NCBI GenBank assembly: GCA_000320545.1
Contig: ADNK01001076.1
Location: forward strand, 217,501 to 257,138
Source of the DNA: Bigelowiella natans CCMP2755
Taxonomy: Eukaryota > Cercozoa > Chlorarachniophyceae
Length of the DNA: 39,638 nucleotides
Direction of reading: 5' to 3'
Positions 22,905 to 34,285 of the stretch are shown piece by piece. The translations under genes and the position numbers were made by a program. The notes beneath the pieces were generated by a model, which saw only the letters and a list, made by a program, of their open reading frames with translations, made no database searches and was not told the origin of the DNA. The number at the start of each line of letters is the position of its first letter. Within the stretch, counting starts at the first letter, position 1.

Positions 22905-24450
22905 TGAAGCTTCGTTATCATTTTCTTCTTCTTCTTCGTTTTTAGAATGGTTGTTGATGTTGTTGTTGTGATCTGGAAAGGACTGGTGGCATCCAGGACT
23001 CATGGTTGATCGATTATGAAGCAACCAAGAACAGTATGAATAGCGGCAAGGGTAGTAGTAGTAGTGGTAGTAGTAGTAGTAGTAGAGGCATCCAGTAGTA
23101 TGCGATATAATAATGATAATAATAATAATAATAATAATAATAATAGCAGCTCACTAGCAGTTAATGTACTAGTAGCAGCAGCACAATAGTAGTTGTTACA
23201 GTGTGGATGGATGGATGGATGGATAATGATTAAGGGTGCTTTTTTCTATCTTTTGTAAATGTAATTTTGCTCTTCTTCTTCTTCTTCTTCTTCTTTTGTA
23301 AATGTAATTTTGCTCTTCTTCTTCTTCTTCTTCTTCTTCTTCTTCTTGAAAATAATATCCCCCTTCTCTCTTTTGAATCATCCTTCAGAGAAAGGTGCGA
23401 CGCAGTTTGTACTTCTTTCCGCCATTTGCGTGCAGAAGCCGCTACTCGAGTTTCAAAGAGCCAAGCTGCGCTTTGAAGAAGTAGTAATCGTAGTAGCTTT
23501 TACTAATCTGTAGTTGTACGCATCACCGTCACCATCATCATCATCATCACCACCACCACCACCTATTCCATCCTTCCCTAATAACATTATTATAGTACTA
23601 CGCAACACTGTTTTATTATTGTTGTTATTATTATTATTATATCTATCGTATACTTCATCATCACCATCATCATTATCATAGAGTAGGAGTTTGAATAAAG
23701 TCTTTTGTCGTCTTCGTCTCCATAGCACCCTTGCAGTGCTACTTAAGATTTTTATGATGAATGGTATCATTGCTGTTTTTCAGGAATTGATGAATTCCGG
23801 GCTAGATTACTCCATTGTACGCCCTACTGCCTTCTTTAAGTCGCTTGCAGGACAGATCGAAAACGTCAAAAATGGTTGACAGTAATTGTCTATCTGTACA
23901 ACTGTTCATCTGTATGTCCGTTGCTTCTTGCTCGGTCGTCGTCGTCGTCGTCGTCATTGTTCCGACCGTATAAAGTATTCCAAGTTGTTGAGAAAAATGG
24001 AGAGAGAGGGCAGGGGAATTTGCAGCAGCTCCGTCAGTCGTCACTTTTCTACTACAACTACAACACAATATTTTCCTAATTTTGTCATCACTTCTTCTAC
24101 TACAACTATAACACACTATTTCCTACTGCTACTGCTGCTACTACTACTACTACTACTACTACTACTGCAAACACTATTTCTTCCTCCTCCTACTGCTGCT
24201 ACTCCCTTCTTCTCTGCCTATTCCTGGAAACATCCTTATCCTTCTACTCCTCCTCCTCCACTTATTATCATTGCTAAAATTAATATTTTCGTGCATATCA
24301 TTAGTATTATTGCTGTTATTATTATCCTCCTAGATATAGATGATGATGATGATGATGAATGTCAGGAGGCCCATATGTGATGTTTGGTGACGGGGAGTTA
24401 GCCGCATGCAAGCCCATCAGCGAAAGGTGGTATTTTTATTATTATTTATC

Positions 24451-24481
<31 letters not shown>

Positions 24482-25563
24482 TGTGGATGATAATATTAAA
24501 ACAATCAATCAAATATATACTAATTCTTCTTCTTCTTCTTCTTGTTCAAACTACTACTACTACTACTACCCAATACAGAGACCTTGCTTCATACATGGCA
24601 GAGTGTATCACAGATTCCTCACTTCAGAATAAGATCTTGCCAATCGGAGGGCCTGGTGAAGCACTTACACCTTTGCAGCAGTCTGAGATACTCTTCCAAG
24701 CTGCGGGTGTCCCTCCCAACACAATCAAGGTGTTGCTAATCGATCATTATCATCATTGTCAAAATCATTGTCATCATCATCATATTATATTATTCTTCTT
24801 CTTACTTCTAGGTCCCGATTCAGATTATGGATGGTGCGATTTGGGTGTTTGATCAGCTTGCAAAGGTAGGTAGGTAGGTAGGTAGGTAGGTAGGTAGCTC
24901 TGCTGTTACAGGATATAATATCACTGCATACATATGACATCATCATTGACCAATAGCAATGATAAGTACTAGTAGTAGAACTCAAGATTCACTAAGTCAT
25001 TTCTTCCTTCCCCTCTCCTCTATGGTTGCTGTTAAATCTAAGGTCTTCAAAAACCTCGAAGATGCTGCCGAATTTGCCAAGATTGGAAGGTGATAATAGA
25101 AATGAATATGATAAGAACCTATGGTTGTCATGATGATGATGATGATGATACAGAAGAAGAAGAACAAGAGTAATAATATAGCTCTCCAGAATGAATTCAT
25201 TCGTGGCTTCTTAATATTAAAGTTTCAACTACTATTATATTTTTTGGTTTAATTTGGATAAATATAATTATTTAACATAATAAACAAACGTATATATTTA
25301 TACGCCTTAATATGTGCAATTGCAGCTCTTCATAATGACATATTGGGTGCGAACCAAAAATGATGATATTTACGATGCGAATGAGATAATTTATCAATTA
25401 TGTACCTTTGGCTACTACAGATATTACGCCGCCGAAAGTATGTTGATGTTGGACGATAAAGGACAATATAATTCAGAGATTACGCCGAGCTACGGCAACG
25501 ACACTCTTCAGGTATTAATCAAATAACTATCTTATCGATATGTCCACACGTTTCTCTCACTCA

Positions 25564-25601
<38 letters not shown>

Positions 25602-25714
25602 TAATATATGATTTATATTACCAAAAGGATTTTTTTGAGAACTCAATTAAGTATGGACTGAAGGGACAGGAATTGGGCGACCAGGCTGTTTTTGGAATTA
25701 ATAAGAAAGACTAG
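21393..25714 (+). CDS. DVR: Divinyl chlorophyllide a 8-vinyl reductase (NADPH-dependent, BciA/DVR type)
   Basis: Thirteen exons: 21393-21599, 21900-21964, 22218-22247, 22530-22679, 22981-23051, 23389-23480, 23784-23874, 24366-24426, 24579-24729, 24812-24865, 25043-25089, 25421-25511 and 25628-25714. All are in phase, giving 398 residues, the usual length. The enzyme reduces the 8-vinyl group of divinyl (proto)chlorophyllide to ethyl late in chlorophyll synthesis, in the plastid. Residues 70-80 hold the Rossmann NADPH motif [11 protein letters not shown]. Other landmarks of the plant/BciA family follow: [78 protein letters not shown] and [13 protein letters not shown]. Residues 1-18 are a probable signal peptide (ending GLSA) and residues 19-68 a Ser/Arg-rich transit segment, fitting a complex plastid. 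ATG 21393 is chosen because it opens the signal peptide and an in-frame stop lies upstream. Introns are loaded with microsatellites and two 43-bp tandem repeats. No key residue appears missing. Confidence 0.95.
21653..21684. repeat. (GT)n microsatellite in DVR intron 1
   Basis: About sixteen GT units shortly after the exon 1 donor, followed by the 43-bp minisatellite. Confidence 0.95.
21705..21833. repeat. 43-bp minisatellite, three copies, in DVR intron 1
   Basis: Units start at 21705, 21748 and 21791, each GTACTTGATGCTTTTTATTC, then CAATAAG and ATTTTAAA. Units differ by only one to three bases, indicating recent duplication. Confidence 0.9.
22408..22898. repeat. (GA)n and (CA)n microsatellites in DVR introns 3 and 4
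   Basis: (GA)n at 22408-22442, (CA)n at 22824-22858 and (GA)n at 22862-22898 flank exon 4 (22530-22679). Confidence 0.9.
23251..23348. repeat. 43-bp tandem duplication carrying (TTC)n, DVR intron 5
   Basis: TTTTGTAAATGTAATTTTGC followed by (TTC)n occurs at 23251 and 23294. The second copy's TTC run serves as the distal pyrimidine tract of the exon 6 acceptor at 23388. Confidence 0.85.
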
Positions 25715-25836
25715 CTCAAGAACACCATATTACGAATGAATTCGCTGTAATCTAGAATTTACTATGATGTTGCATGAAACGCGGAAAATATTCCAGGCGA
25801 AGAGGAAGATTAAACTCCAACATGTCAATGTATCGT

Positions 25837-25842
25837 AATAAA
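25837..25842 (+). promoter_or_regulatory. Possible polyadenylation signal of DVR
   Basis: AATAAA 123 bp after the DVR stop codon, on the same strand. The position suits a 3' UTR signal, but usage in this organism is unknown. Confidence 0.4.
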
Positions 25843-26121
25843 TATCATCAAGTAAAAATCAGGAGATTCTAATACACACAGACACAAATTCTTGAGCGTG
25901 CATTTACGACATAGTATATGCGTCCTATGGACTACTTGCTATCAAAATGTGTGCTACGGCTACGACTACACCATCTAGAACACTTAATGTGCTCTTGGTT
26001 GACAACAAATGTAACGGTAGCAACACGCTTGATTGACAAGCAGCCGTAAATAGGGCATCAAGGTGTGGTGTGCATGGCGTACGAATGCATGTGCATGTGT
26101 AAGACGTACCTAGGTACGGGT

Positions 26122-26170
26122 GCAATGCAATCAAATTGAATTTGTTCAATGGTTATCCTCATGTAGCTGT
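26122..26170. repeat. Dispersed repeat copy B
   Basis: Partner of 12408-12456, same orientation, 13.7 kb away, with about three to five differences. The surrounding 25.9-27.3 kb shares word usage with the 9-10.5 kb, 12-13 kb and 38.7-39.4 kb spacers. Confidence 0.8.
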
Positions 26171-27346
26171 GCAACAAGCGGCCACAGTGCTAATGTTTAA
26201 TCTGTTGGTCTCCGCTATGATGTGTTTCATGCAATCAAATGCATGTTATTTCGGTCTTGAATGTCGCACATTTCGTGTAGCAGGGCACGTTTCCTTCTCA
26301 AGGCAATAAGTCAATGTTTTCGTTTCATCGTCACGCATCACCACGTGGCAGTGAGCTGATTCCTCAAGCAGCGTTGATGTGTGGCGTGCAATGGGCAAGG
26401 AAGCAAATGATCCACATCTTCAATGACGTTGCGCACGCTGCGCAGCGTGCTTTGTCTGCAGTGCACAATCCTCTTGAAAGTTTGAAGTTGCCACTGTTGC
26501 CGACACCCCCATGCTAGCATGATGTAGCAACACTAGGCAGCTTGAGCCTGTGTGCGCACAGCTCTTTTGTCTTGCACACATTGAACCGATGATCCAGCAG
26601 GGGATGGATGCACAAGAACTGGAAGGCATGAATGCCCAACTCTAGATCACCCTAGACCTGCTTGCCTGCATGCATGCCAGAATGCCCATGCATGTACCTA
26701 CACTGAGTGCATGAGACTTATTGCGGACGTTCGCGTGCATGCGCCCCAACATTTCAGCCACGGTAGCGCTGCTACCCAGATGCATCGCAGACGCATGCAT
26801 GCATGGTCTAGATGGCATGCACGTAGCTCATTAGCTCGAGTGTGGGTATCTCATTCCACACGTGCACATTGCAACAACTACGTGCACCGTTCATTCACAA
26901 CCTACATGTCATCTAGATTGTGCGGTGCGCATGCACCTCAGTGCATCGTGATTAGGTGCTGGATGAGTTGGCTGGCTAACCCAAGCGCCGCTGCTACGAT
27001 GAACACACATGTCATCAACTCAACTCATGTCTAGATCCATGCGCATCGCAGTAGTTGCGTTCAGAGTAGCATCAAATTTGTTGCTAACAAATTGTTTGAG
27101 AGTTTGTTCAGTTTTAAACATGGCGGCTTTTCTTCGGTGAGTCGACACATTTTGTCAATTATGCATGCTAGCATGCAACCGATCTAAAGATTCTGTTGAA
27201 TTTTTCTGGAATCATGTGAAACTGTAGTGCCAAACATCAATTTGGTGCAACAGTTTAATGATGTTTGCCGAACAAGGTCCAACTTTACAACACGTGATGC
27301 ATGCGATGCAACAACAAAATTTTTACTTCTAAATTTGTTTCCTCTG

Positions 27347-27391
<45 letters not shown>

Positions 27392-27915
27392 TACTGGCTC
27401 ATCACTTCCACGCTGTGACGGTACGTTGCCTGTTCCAATGCACGTTTCAATCAAGTGATTGTGATGAAGAAAAAAAAGTGAGTGCATTGCTAGAGTGATC
27501 CAACAAATCAAGGAAGGAGCATTGTCGTCACATTCAGGCGCATCTACCTGTGCGTGGTGCCATGAGGCTCTCATTTTAACTACAACTTGAAGAAGGAAAA
27601 AAACAAGATCAGAGGGGGAAAAGGGGGCGGTGGACGAAATGCGATAAGAGCGATGTACAACCACAAAAAGAAAAGTGAGGGTGAGGGGAAGGGGTTGGAA
27701 AATGGAGGAATGAAAGAAGAGTGAAGAATCAACATGAAATGAAAAATATCAAGGGAGGAGTCAGGAAGTGTTAAGATATATCATTGTGGAAGGAAGAAAG
27801 ATGATCATGTTGGTTGATGATCTCAGTTATGCTCCAACGAAATTAATTATATAATTAGTAATACGTCATAGTAACAAAAGCAAAACAAAAAGATTTATGG
27901 ACATCATCAGCATCA

Positions 27916-28714
27916 TCATTGTTGTTGTCGTCCTACTTCTCCAGCAAGAGCCGATGCTAACGCTAAGCTGAGCACGCAAGTTGTTTTCTCATCATCCTAC
28001 AACATAAATTAGTAGCGGAAAAGTAGGATCACTGTTATATAAGCACCATCGACGACGAGAGTGTCTAGGAGGTGCTTCTTGCATTGATGCTACTATGTAT
28101 CTCATTTCAAGCATCATCATCATGGTGCTGGGAGGAGGAAAAGATTGACGACGACATAAGCTACTACACCTAAACACTCATGCCTCATCGTCGTTATCAT
28201 CGACGTTAAAAGTTATGACAACTTTACTGGAAATAGCAATACATGCAGTTGTTCCTTCAACGCTTATCATAAACATGGACTGCCCACGCAACATACTCTT
28301 CCTCCCACTGCAACTACTACTACTGGCAGTGTTTCAAGAAATGATTGGGCAGCTACTCGCTCTCTCCCCCCCCCTAACCCCCTCCCACCCTCTTTCTCTC
28401 TCTCTTGTAGTGAGTAGTAGTATTTGTACTACCATGGGATCCAACTTTGTTCCTTGTACATGTGCTATCATTCTGTATTATTATCAGAGGTACAGAACTT
28501 CTTCAGACATCATTTCGTATAGCAAAGTCAACTATCACGTGACACAATATTGTAACGAAAAAGGGCATGATTTCATAATAATATATGATAATAAAAATCA
28601 CTTTGATGGGATCCTGCTGCTGCTATTATCATTTTTGTCACAGTCATTCTTTGATCTCCGTAATTTTCGAAGAATCTGAGATAATTGTTATGTGTTTAAG
28701 CAAGTTAGTTTTCA

Positions 28715-28769
<55 letters not shown>

Positions 28770-28773
28770 GCAC

Positions 28774-28813
<40 letters not shown>

Positions 28814-30664
28814 CACTTATTATTATCATGGATAAATATAAACTTTAAAAAAAAATGTCCACCACCATCTCATCACAGCAGCATTGTTCGGTAATCTCAC
28901 GTTACGTTTGTATCATCGTTTGTATTTTTTCTCTCAAAATGAAAAGCTTAATGATATCATATTCCTTGCTACCTTCATATTAACATCAACGATACTTTTT
29001 GTTCCTTGCAGTAATTGGATTTCTCTCGCAAAAGGCGAATCAGGATTGATTGTTGTAGCATCAAAATCGATCTGCTGAGCAATTTGCTCCTCAAAGGTAA
29101 GAATGACATCCGAAAGTGCCTATAAGATGACGGGATAACAAATCAAATCATCGATAGGAGAACGACGTTGCGTTGTTCAGATGGAGATGAGTAGTACAAG
29201 GAGAGGGCAGAGGAGCACTTGACAAAAGTAAGCAAGGGGACAAAAAAACATACATACATTAGGGTAATAGTCAAGGATGATAGAAGTTATCATGATATTA
29301 TTATTATGAATACGACGGAGAAAATCGTAGTATAAGCTTAAAAAAAGGAATGGAGATAAACAGCAAGCAACTAATCTATGGTATTCATATGTTCTATCTA
29401 TTATGTACGTGAGTAGCAAGGCAGTATTTGCGAGGTGAGTCTGCCTCGAATTGAATGTAAGGGAGAAAGTGCTGCTGCTGCTGCTGCTGGATATGATTAA
29501 TCTGGGGGTCTTGATTGTGGTGATTATAGTTGCTCTTGTAGCCCTTTGCATGACCCGAACCATACCCAACATTGTCAGTGTAATTATTATCATCACCGTA
29601 ATCATCATCATCGTCATCATCATGTTTGCCAGTCCTTCCAATGAATTTTGTTGAAATTGAAGCAGAAAACAAGAGTTCACTCAATAATGTATGATCGAAG
29701 ACGTATGATGATGTGCCAGTAGTAGTGTCCTTATTATTTGTCGTCGTGACATTCCTGCTTGAATGCTTCTCCTTCTGATGATGATAACGATGATCTATGC
29801 CACTGTGATGATGATGATGACGATGATGGCTAGTGTATAAAGTACGGTGACTTTTATTGTAGTCTTTGCCAACATCCATATTACAAGGATGTAGCGGTGA
29901 TGAGTAGAGCTTTGAATACTTATCCAGAAACTAAAATTAGTAGAAACACAAGCTTATACAATTGCTGTAAATACATAAATACAACAAATGTGGGATGGGA
30001 TGACTATGGTCGTTGGGACAAAGAATCTGTTCAAATGCTGTGTCAACAACATGATGCAAAAACACATCTCCATTCTGACTACTTCTTAGAATTTGAAGTA
30101 GTGTGAGAATTAGTAGTAGTAGTAGTAGCAGCAGTAGCAGTATAAGTACCTTAAATGGTAAATCCCACATCCAAGTCGGTATTGCATCATGGTTGGCTTC
30201 TTCGTCGGAGATAACCACATCAACATTATCATCATCATCATCATCGTGATTTCTATAGTTTCTAATTCCTCCTCCTCCTCCCGCGGAAAAGGGTAGGTAT
30301 TCGTCATCTTTTTGGTGATGTAGCCGTCTTTGTTCCTGCTCCTTCGCACCACCTCCAAAGACACTTTGTACGGCTGCATTGTAAAACGATGACGATAAAA
30401 ACTATAAGAAATTTCGACTTATCGAAATCACAGCATGTATGATTACATGACATGAGGGGGGAAGATGGAAATTAGTATCGTTACTACTGCCCTCTGAAAC
30501 AACAACAACAACAACGGGGAAAAGAAGTGGTACTATTCTTTCACAATTAGGAATATAACCTTTGAATATCAGGCAAGAAGACCATAAATCATCTGTTTTA
30601 TAGAGAAATGGATGTTCATAACGATTATCTTTGATATTTTGTTCATACGGATATACACATTCGT

Positions 30665-30705
<41 letters not shown>

Positions 30706-32748
30706 TACTTCGAATATACATTTATATGGTACGATAAACACACGCTGGGAAGATTCACAAGCAAGACGATAAATTTACGAAATAGGCATTATTACCAAAA
30801 TTATCACGGCTAAGGAAAAAGCATCTTGCCAACAATAGTAATAGTGAATATTTATGATGATGGGAGTTTTAATAATAATACAAGAAATTAGAGGCTAGAA
30901 AGAGTGAAATCGGTATTATTATTTTTTCAGCGGTTGAAGTGACTACCAAACATGGTAATTTCTCCAAATTCCGGTGATAGGAACATAGAAATTGATTTCA
31001 TTGAAGAGGATAGCAACGATGAAGACTGATTTCCATGATGATGGTAATGATGATGATGACTATGATGATGATGATGATGATGATGATCCAGTTGTCCTCC
31101 GTCATCATCTCGTTGGTGGAAACTCTCACATTGCTGAGAGACCGTACTTTCTGATAGAGCCTAAAATCCATAAAAACATCAACAATCAAATAAAAATCGA
31201 AATATATTATTTGCTTATTTGCTCATTTTCTTGGAAAAAATACGCAAATGCTTTGCAGTACAATCAAAATCAAATAAATGTTAGTACCACCAACAACCTA
31301 TAATCAGGTTAGGTGGTTACCAATTCTTCAGTCAGTCAACAGATGCAGACATGTATATAAACGCAAGGACTTGTTACTTCTGTGGTAGAGTTTTCAACTC
31401 AAACTACTATCAATTACCGATACATAGCTACTACTTACCTTACTACCTACCACTCATAGTCTAACAGGCTGTGAATATTGTTATTATTTATTAATAATAA
31501 TAAAATACCGTTATCAACATGAAACCGTCGACAAGGGTTGTCTCCGCTTTTCTAAGATCATTGGCCAACATTTCCATAGCTCTTTCAAGCGCTAGTGCAT
31601 TCTCAAATAGAGATAGCATTCTCCTCCTCCTCCTCCTCCTTTGCTGCTGAGCAGAAGAAGAAATAGAACCATCCCTGGAAGAATAGTATTCGCCAAATTT
31701 CCTAACTTCCTCCTCCTTCTCTTGGAATGACAACAGCTTACGGTTATGATGATATTCATCAACATTTTCAGGATAGTATTTTACTCCAGCAGTATTTTCT
31801 AATTCTTCTTTTTCTTCTTCTTCTTCTCCTTCGTCCAAGAAACTGGCAGTACTACTTATACTACCTTCGTTGAATCGTGAATTTGTTTCATGAAGAAGAT
31901 GTTTACTATTTTCAGTGCTACTATTATTGTTACCATCTACTACGGTTACTGCTGCAGCAGCACTACTGGTAGTATGTTGAGGATGATATTGATGATAATA
32001 TCCTGTAGAAGTAGTAGTAGTAGGTTGTTGCTCAAATAATGATCCAATATTTGTTTCAAGGAATGATGATGATGATGATGATGAGGATGATCCACGAGAA
32101 GATAGTAGACGATAATTTTCTTTGTGCTTCCCCCCCATCTGAATATTCCTATCTTCATCGTATTCATCCAAGCTTCCATCTTCATCATCATCATTGTTAT
32201 TCTGATGAGTGCTACTACTTTTGTCGTTGATGAGACTAGCATCATCAGTATCCATATTCTCTCCTCCCAGCAGAGCAATCGGCTTAAACAAATTGTTATC
32301 AGGAATCATAAACCCAAGCTTTCGCTGCGCTTCAGCATCTTCTTCTTCACTGAGCAGATGATGGTGGCAAAGTGAGGAGGTAACAATCAGTGAGAAGAAT
32401 CATTCACTAAATAATGAACAAACTGAATCAAACGAATATCATTGTAAGGAAACATTTCTGGGTCTACTGTTTCATTCATTAATACTGATTAACATGCTCA
32501 TTGTAATGATGTTGGTAACTGGCGTCGTCCTACTACTATCCTACAACACTCTTACTACTTTCCTCCCTCTTCTCCCACTCTTACTTATATCATAGCAGAG
32601 TATTAGTAGTATTTGTAGTATTCGTTGTATTCATAGTAGATTCTTAGTAGTTGTAGTAGTTGTTGTACAACTTGCTCTTTTTGAAGAATCATCTTCCTTC
32701 ATCTTCTACCTTGTTTGCTTTGCCTTAAGCTGTTTGGATGATAGTCCC

Positions 32749-32779
<31 letters not shown>

Positions 32780-33718
32780 GTATTATACCAAGAGCAATTT
32801 TCTTCTCGTGGATGTAGTCAGAACTATGTTTGAAAGCCATATGTCTAGCTTTCGAGAGTGCTCTTTCATATGGTGATAGTGATGCTGCTTGTAGAGAAGA
32901 GCGATGATGATGATGATGATGATGTTGTTGCAGTTTCTCCAACCGTCCTTTGTGACTATTTTTCCTCTGCTGTGTCAATTTGGATTTGAGCAAATCCTGA
33001 AATAGCTCATAAATTCCTGCATTGGTTTAGGACAATAACTTTGTGAGAAGGCAGCAGATGAATTAGAGAACAACACTAACAAACTAATGTTCGCAGTACC
33101 TGCAGGAAGAGCAAATATAGATTCATCTCCTTCTCGAGACAATTCAGACATGATAGTCTGCAAAGGATGATGATTTAACCAACGATCATTAGGGTGATAA
33201 CAAATATGATAATAATGATGATGATGGTGGAGAAGATAAGGTATCCAATGCTTTAATCTCCAATGTAATCACGAATAAAGTTTATGAGCCACCACCAAAA
33301 ATAACAAATTCATGGCAGTATTAATATCGAGATGATAGTGAAAGAAACATAAATTTAAATTAAATTCTTGCAAAAATTATATTGCTACCTATTTTAATGG
33401 TTCAGAATTGTTAATTCGTATGATGACAGTGATGATTGATCGTTGAGATGATGATGATGATGATGAGGATGAGCATGATGTAGGATAATCAATTATTTCA
33501 GTCTATTGGGGTTATGTGACAAAGTACTCGAGTATTTTCTGAGAATGATGATGACAGTGCTTCTTCTTCCTTATTAGTAATTGCTGCTGCGTCGTCTTCT
33601 GCTACACTTTTTCCAATGCCGCTATCATGAATATAGAGAGCATTAAAATTATAAATGATGATCACCAATATAGGATGCATTCATCAATTCGGCAAAGGAT
33701 AAAGTACGGCATGCAGCA

Positions 33719-33778
<60 letters not shown>

Positions 33779-34077
33779 CTCAAAGTAGTCTTTAGATTAC
33801 TACATTTTGGTGCGGTTATCATCTTTCTTTTCATTCATCCTCGAATATTACCCGTCGTTTGCTGCAGCAGCATCATCTCCTTGGTCTTTTTCATAATGCG
33901 AATGCAGGTGCCTATGCCAGAATCCGTCAACTGTGCCATCAGCAACCCCGCTGTTGCTGCCTTCTTGGCTTATTTCCTTTGGTAATAATTGACAGTTATT
34001 ACGCATTATTATCGGAGGGCAGCAAGAAAGATGGTGCTCGTCGTGGTAAAAGTAGAGGTGAAAGTAGAAGTAATAGC

Positions 34078-34108
<31 letters not shown>

Positions 34109-34253
34109 ATAGTATTTTATTTCATTGTAGTTGGGTTATTTATGAGCAGATCATCCTACAATAAATACTACTATTACTACTACCACTACTACTACTACTG
34201 CTACTACTATTCCCGTTTTATTATCTAATAATAAATGTGAATGCTTTTACGGG

Positions 34254-34285
<32 letters not shown>

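Larger units (their letters stand above)
25715..27915. other. Intergenic spacer between convergent gene ends
   Basis: Follows DVR and precedes the 3' end of the large unknown gene. A possible poly(A) signal lies at 25837-25842. From 25900 to 27330 the sequence is GCATGC-rich and microsatellite-free and holds dispersed repeat copy B. A (TC)n run follows at about 27349-27387, then purine-rich sequence at 27580-27800. Open frames here (such as 26711-27034) have no recognisable content. Confidence 0.6.

Noticed and set aside
28215-28679. 154-codon plus-strand frame, Leu/Ser-rich
   Set aside because: Lies in the last intron of the large minus-strand gene, contains CT-rich simple sequence, and has no splice partner.
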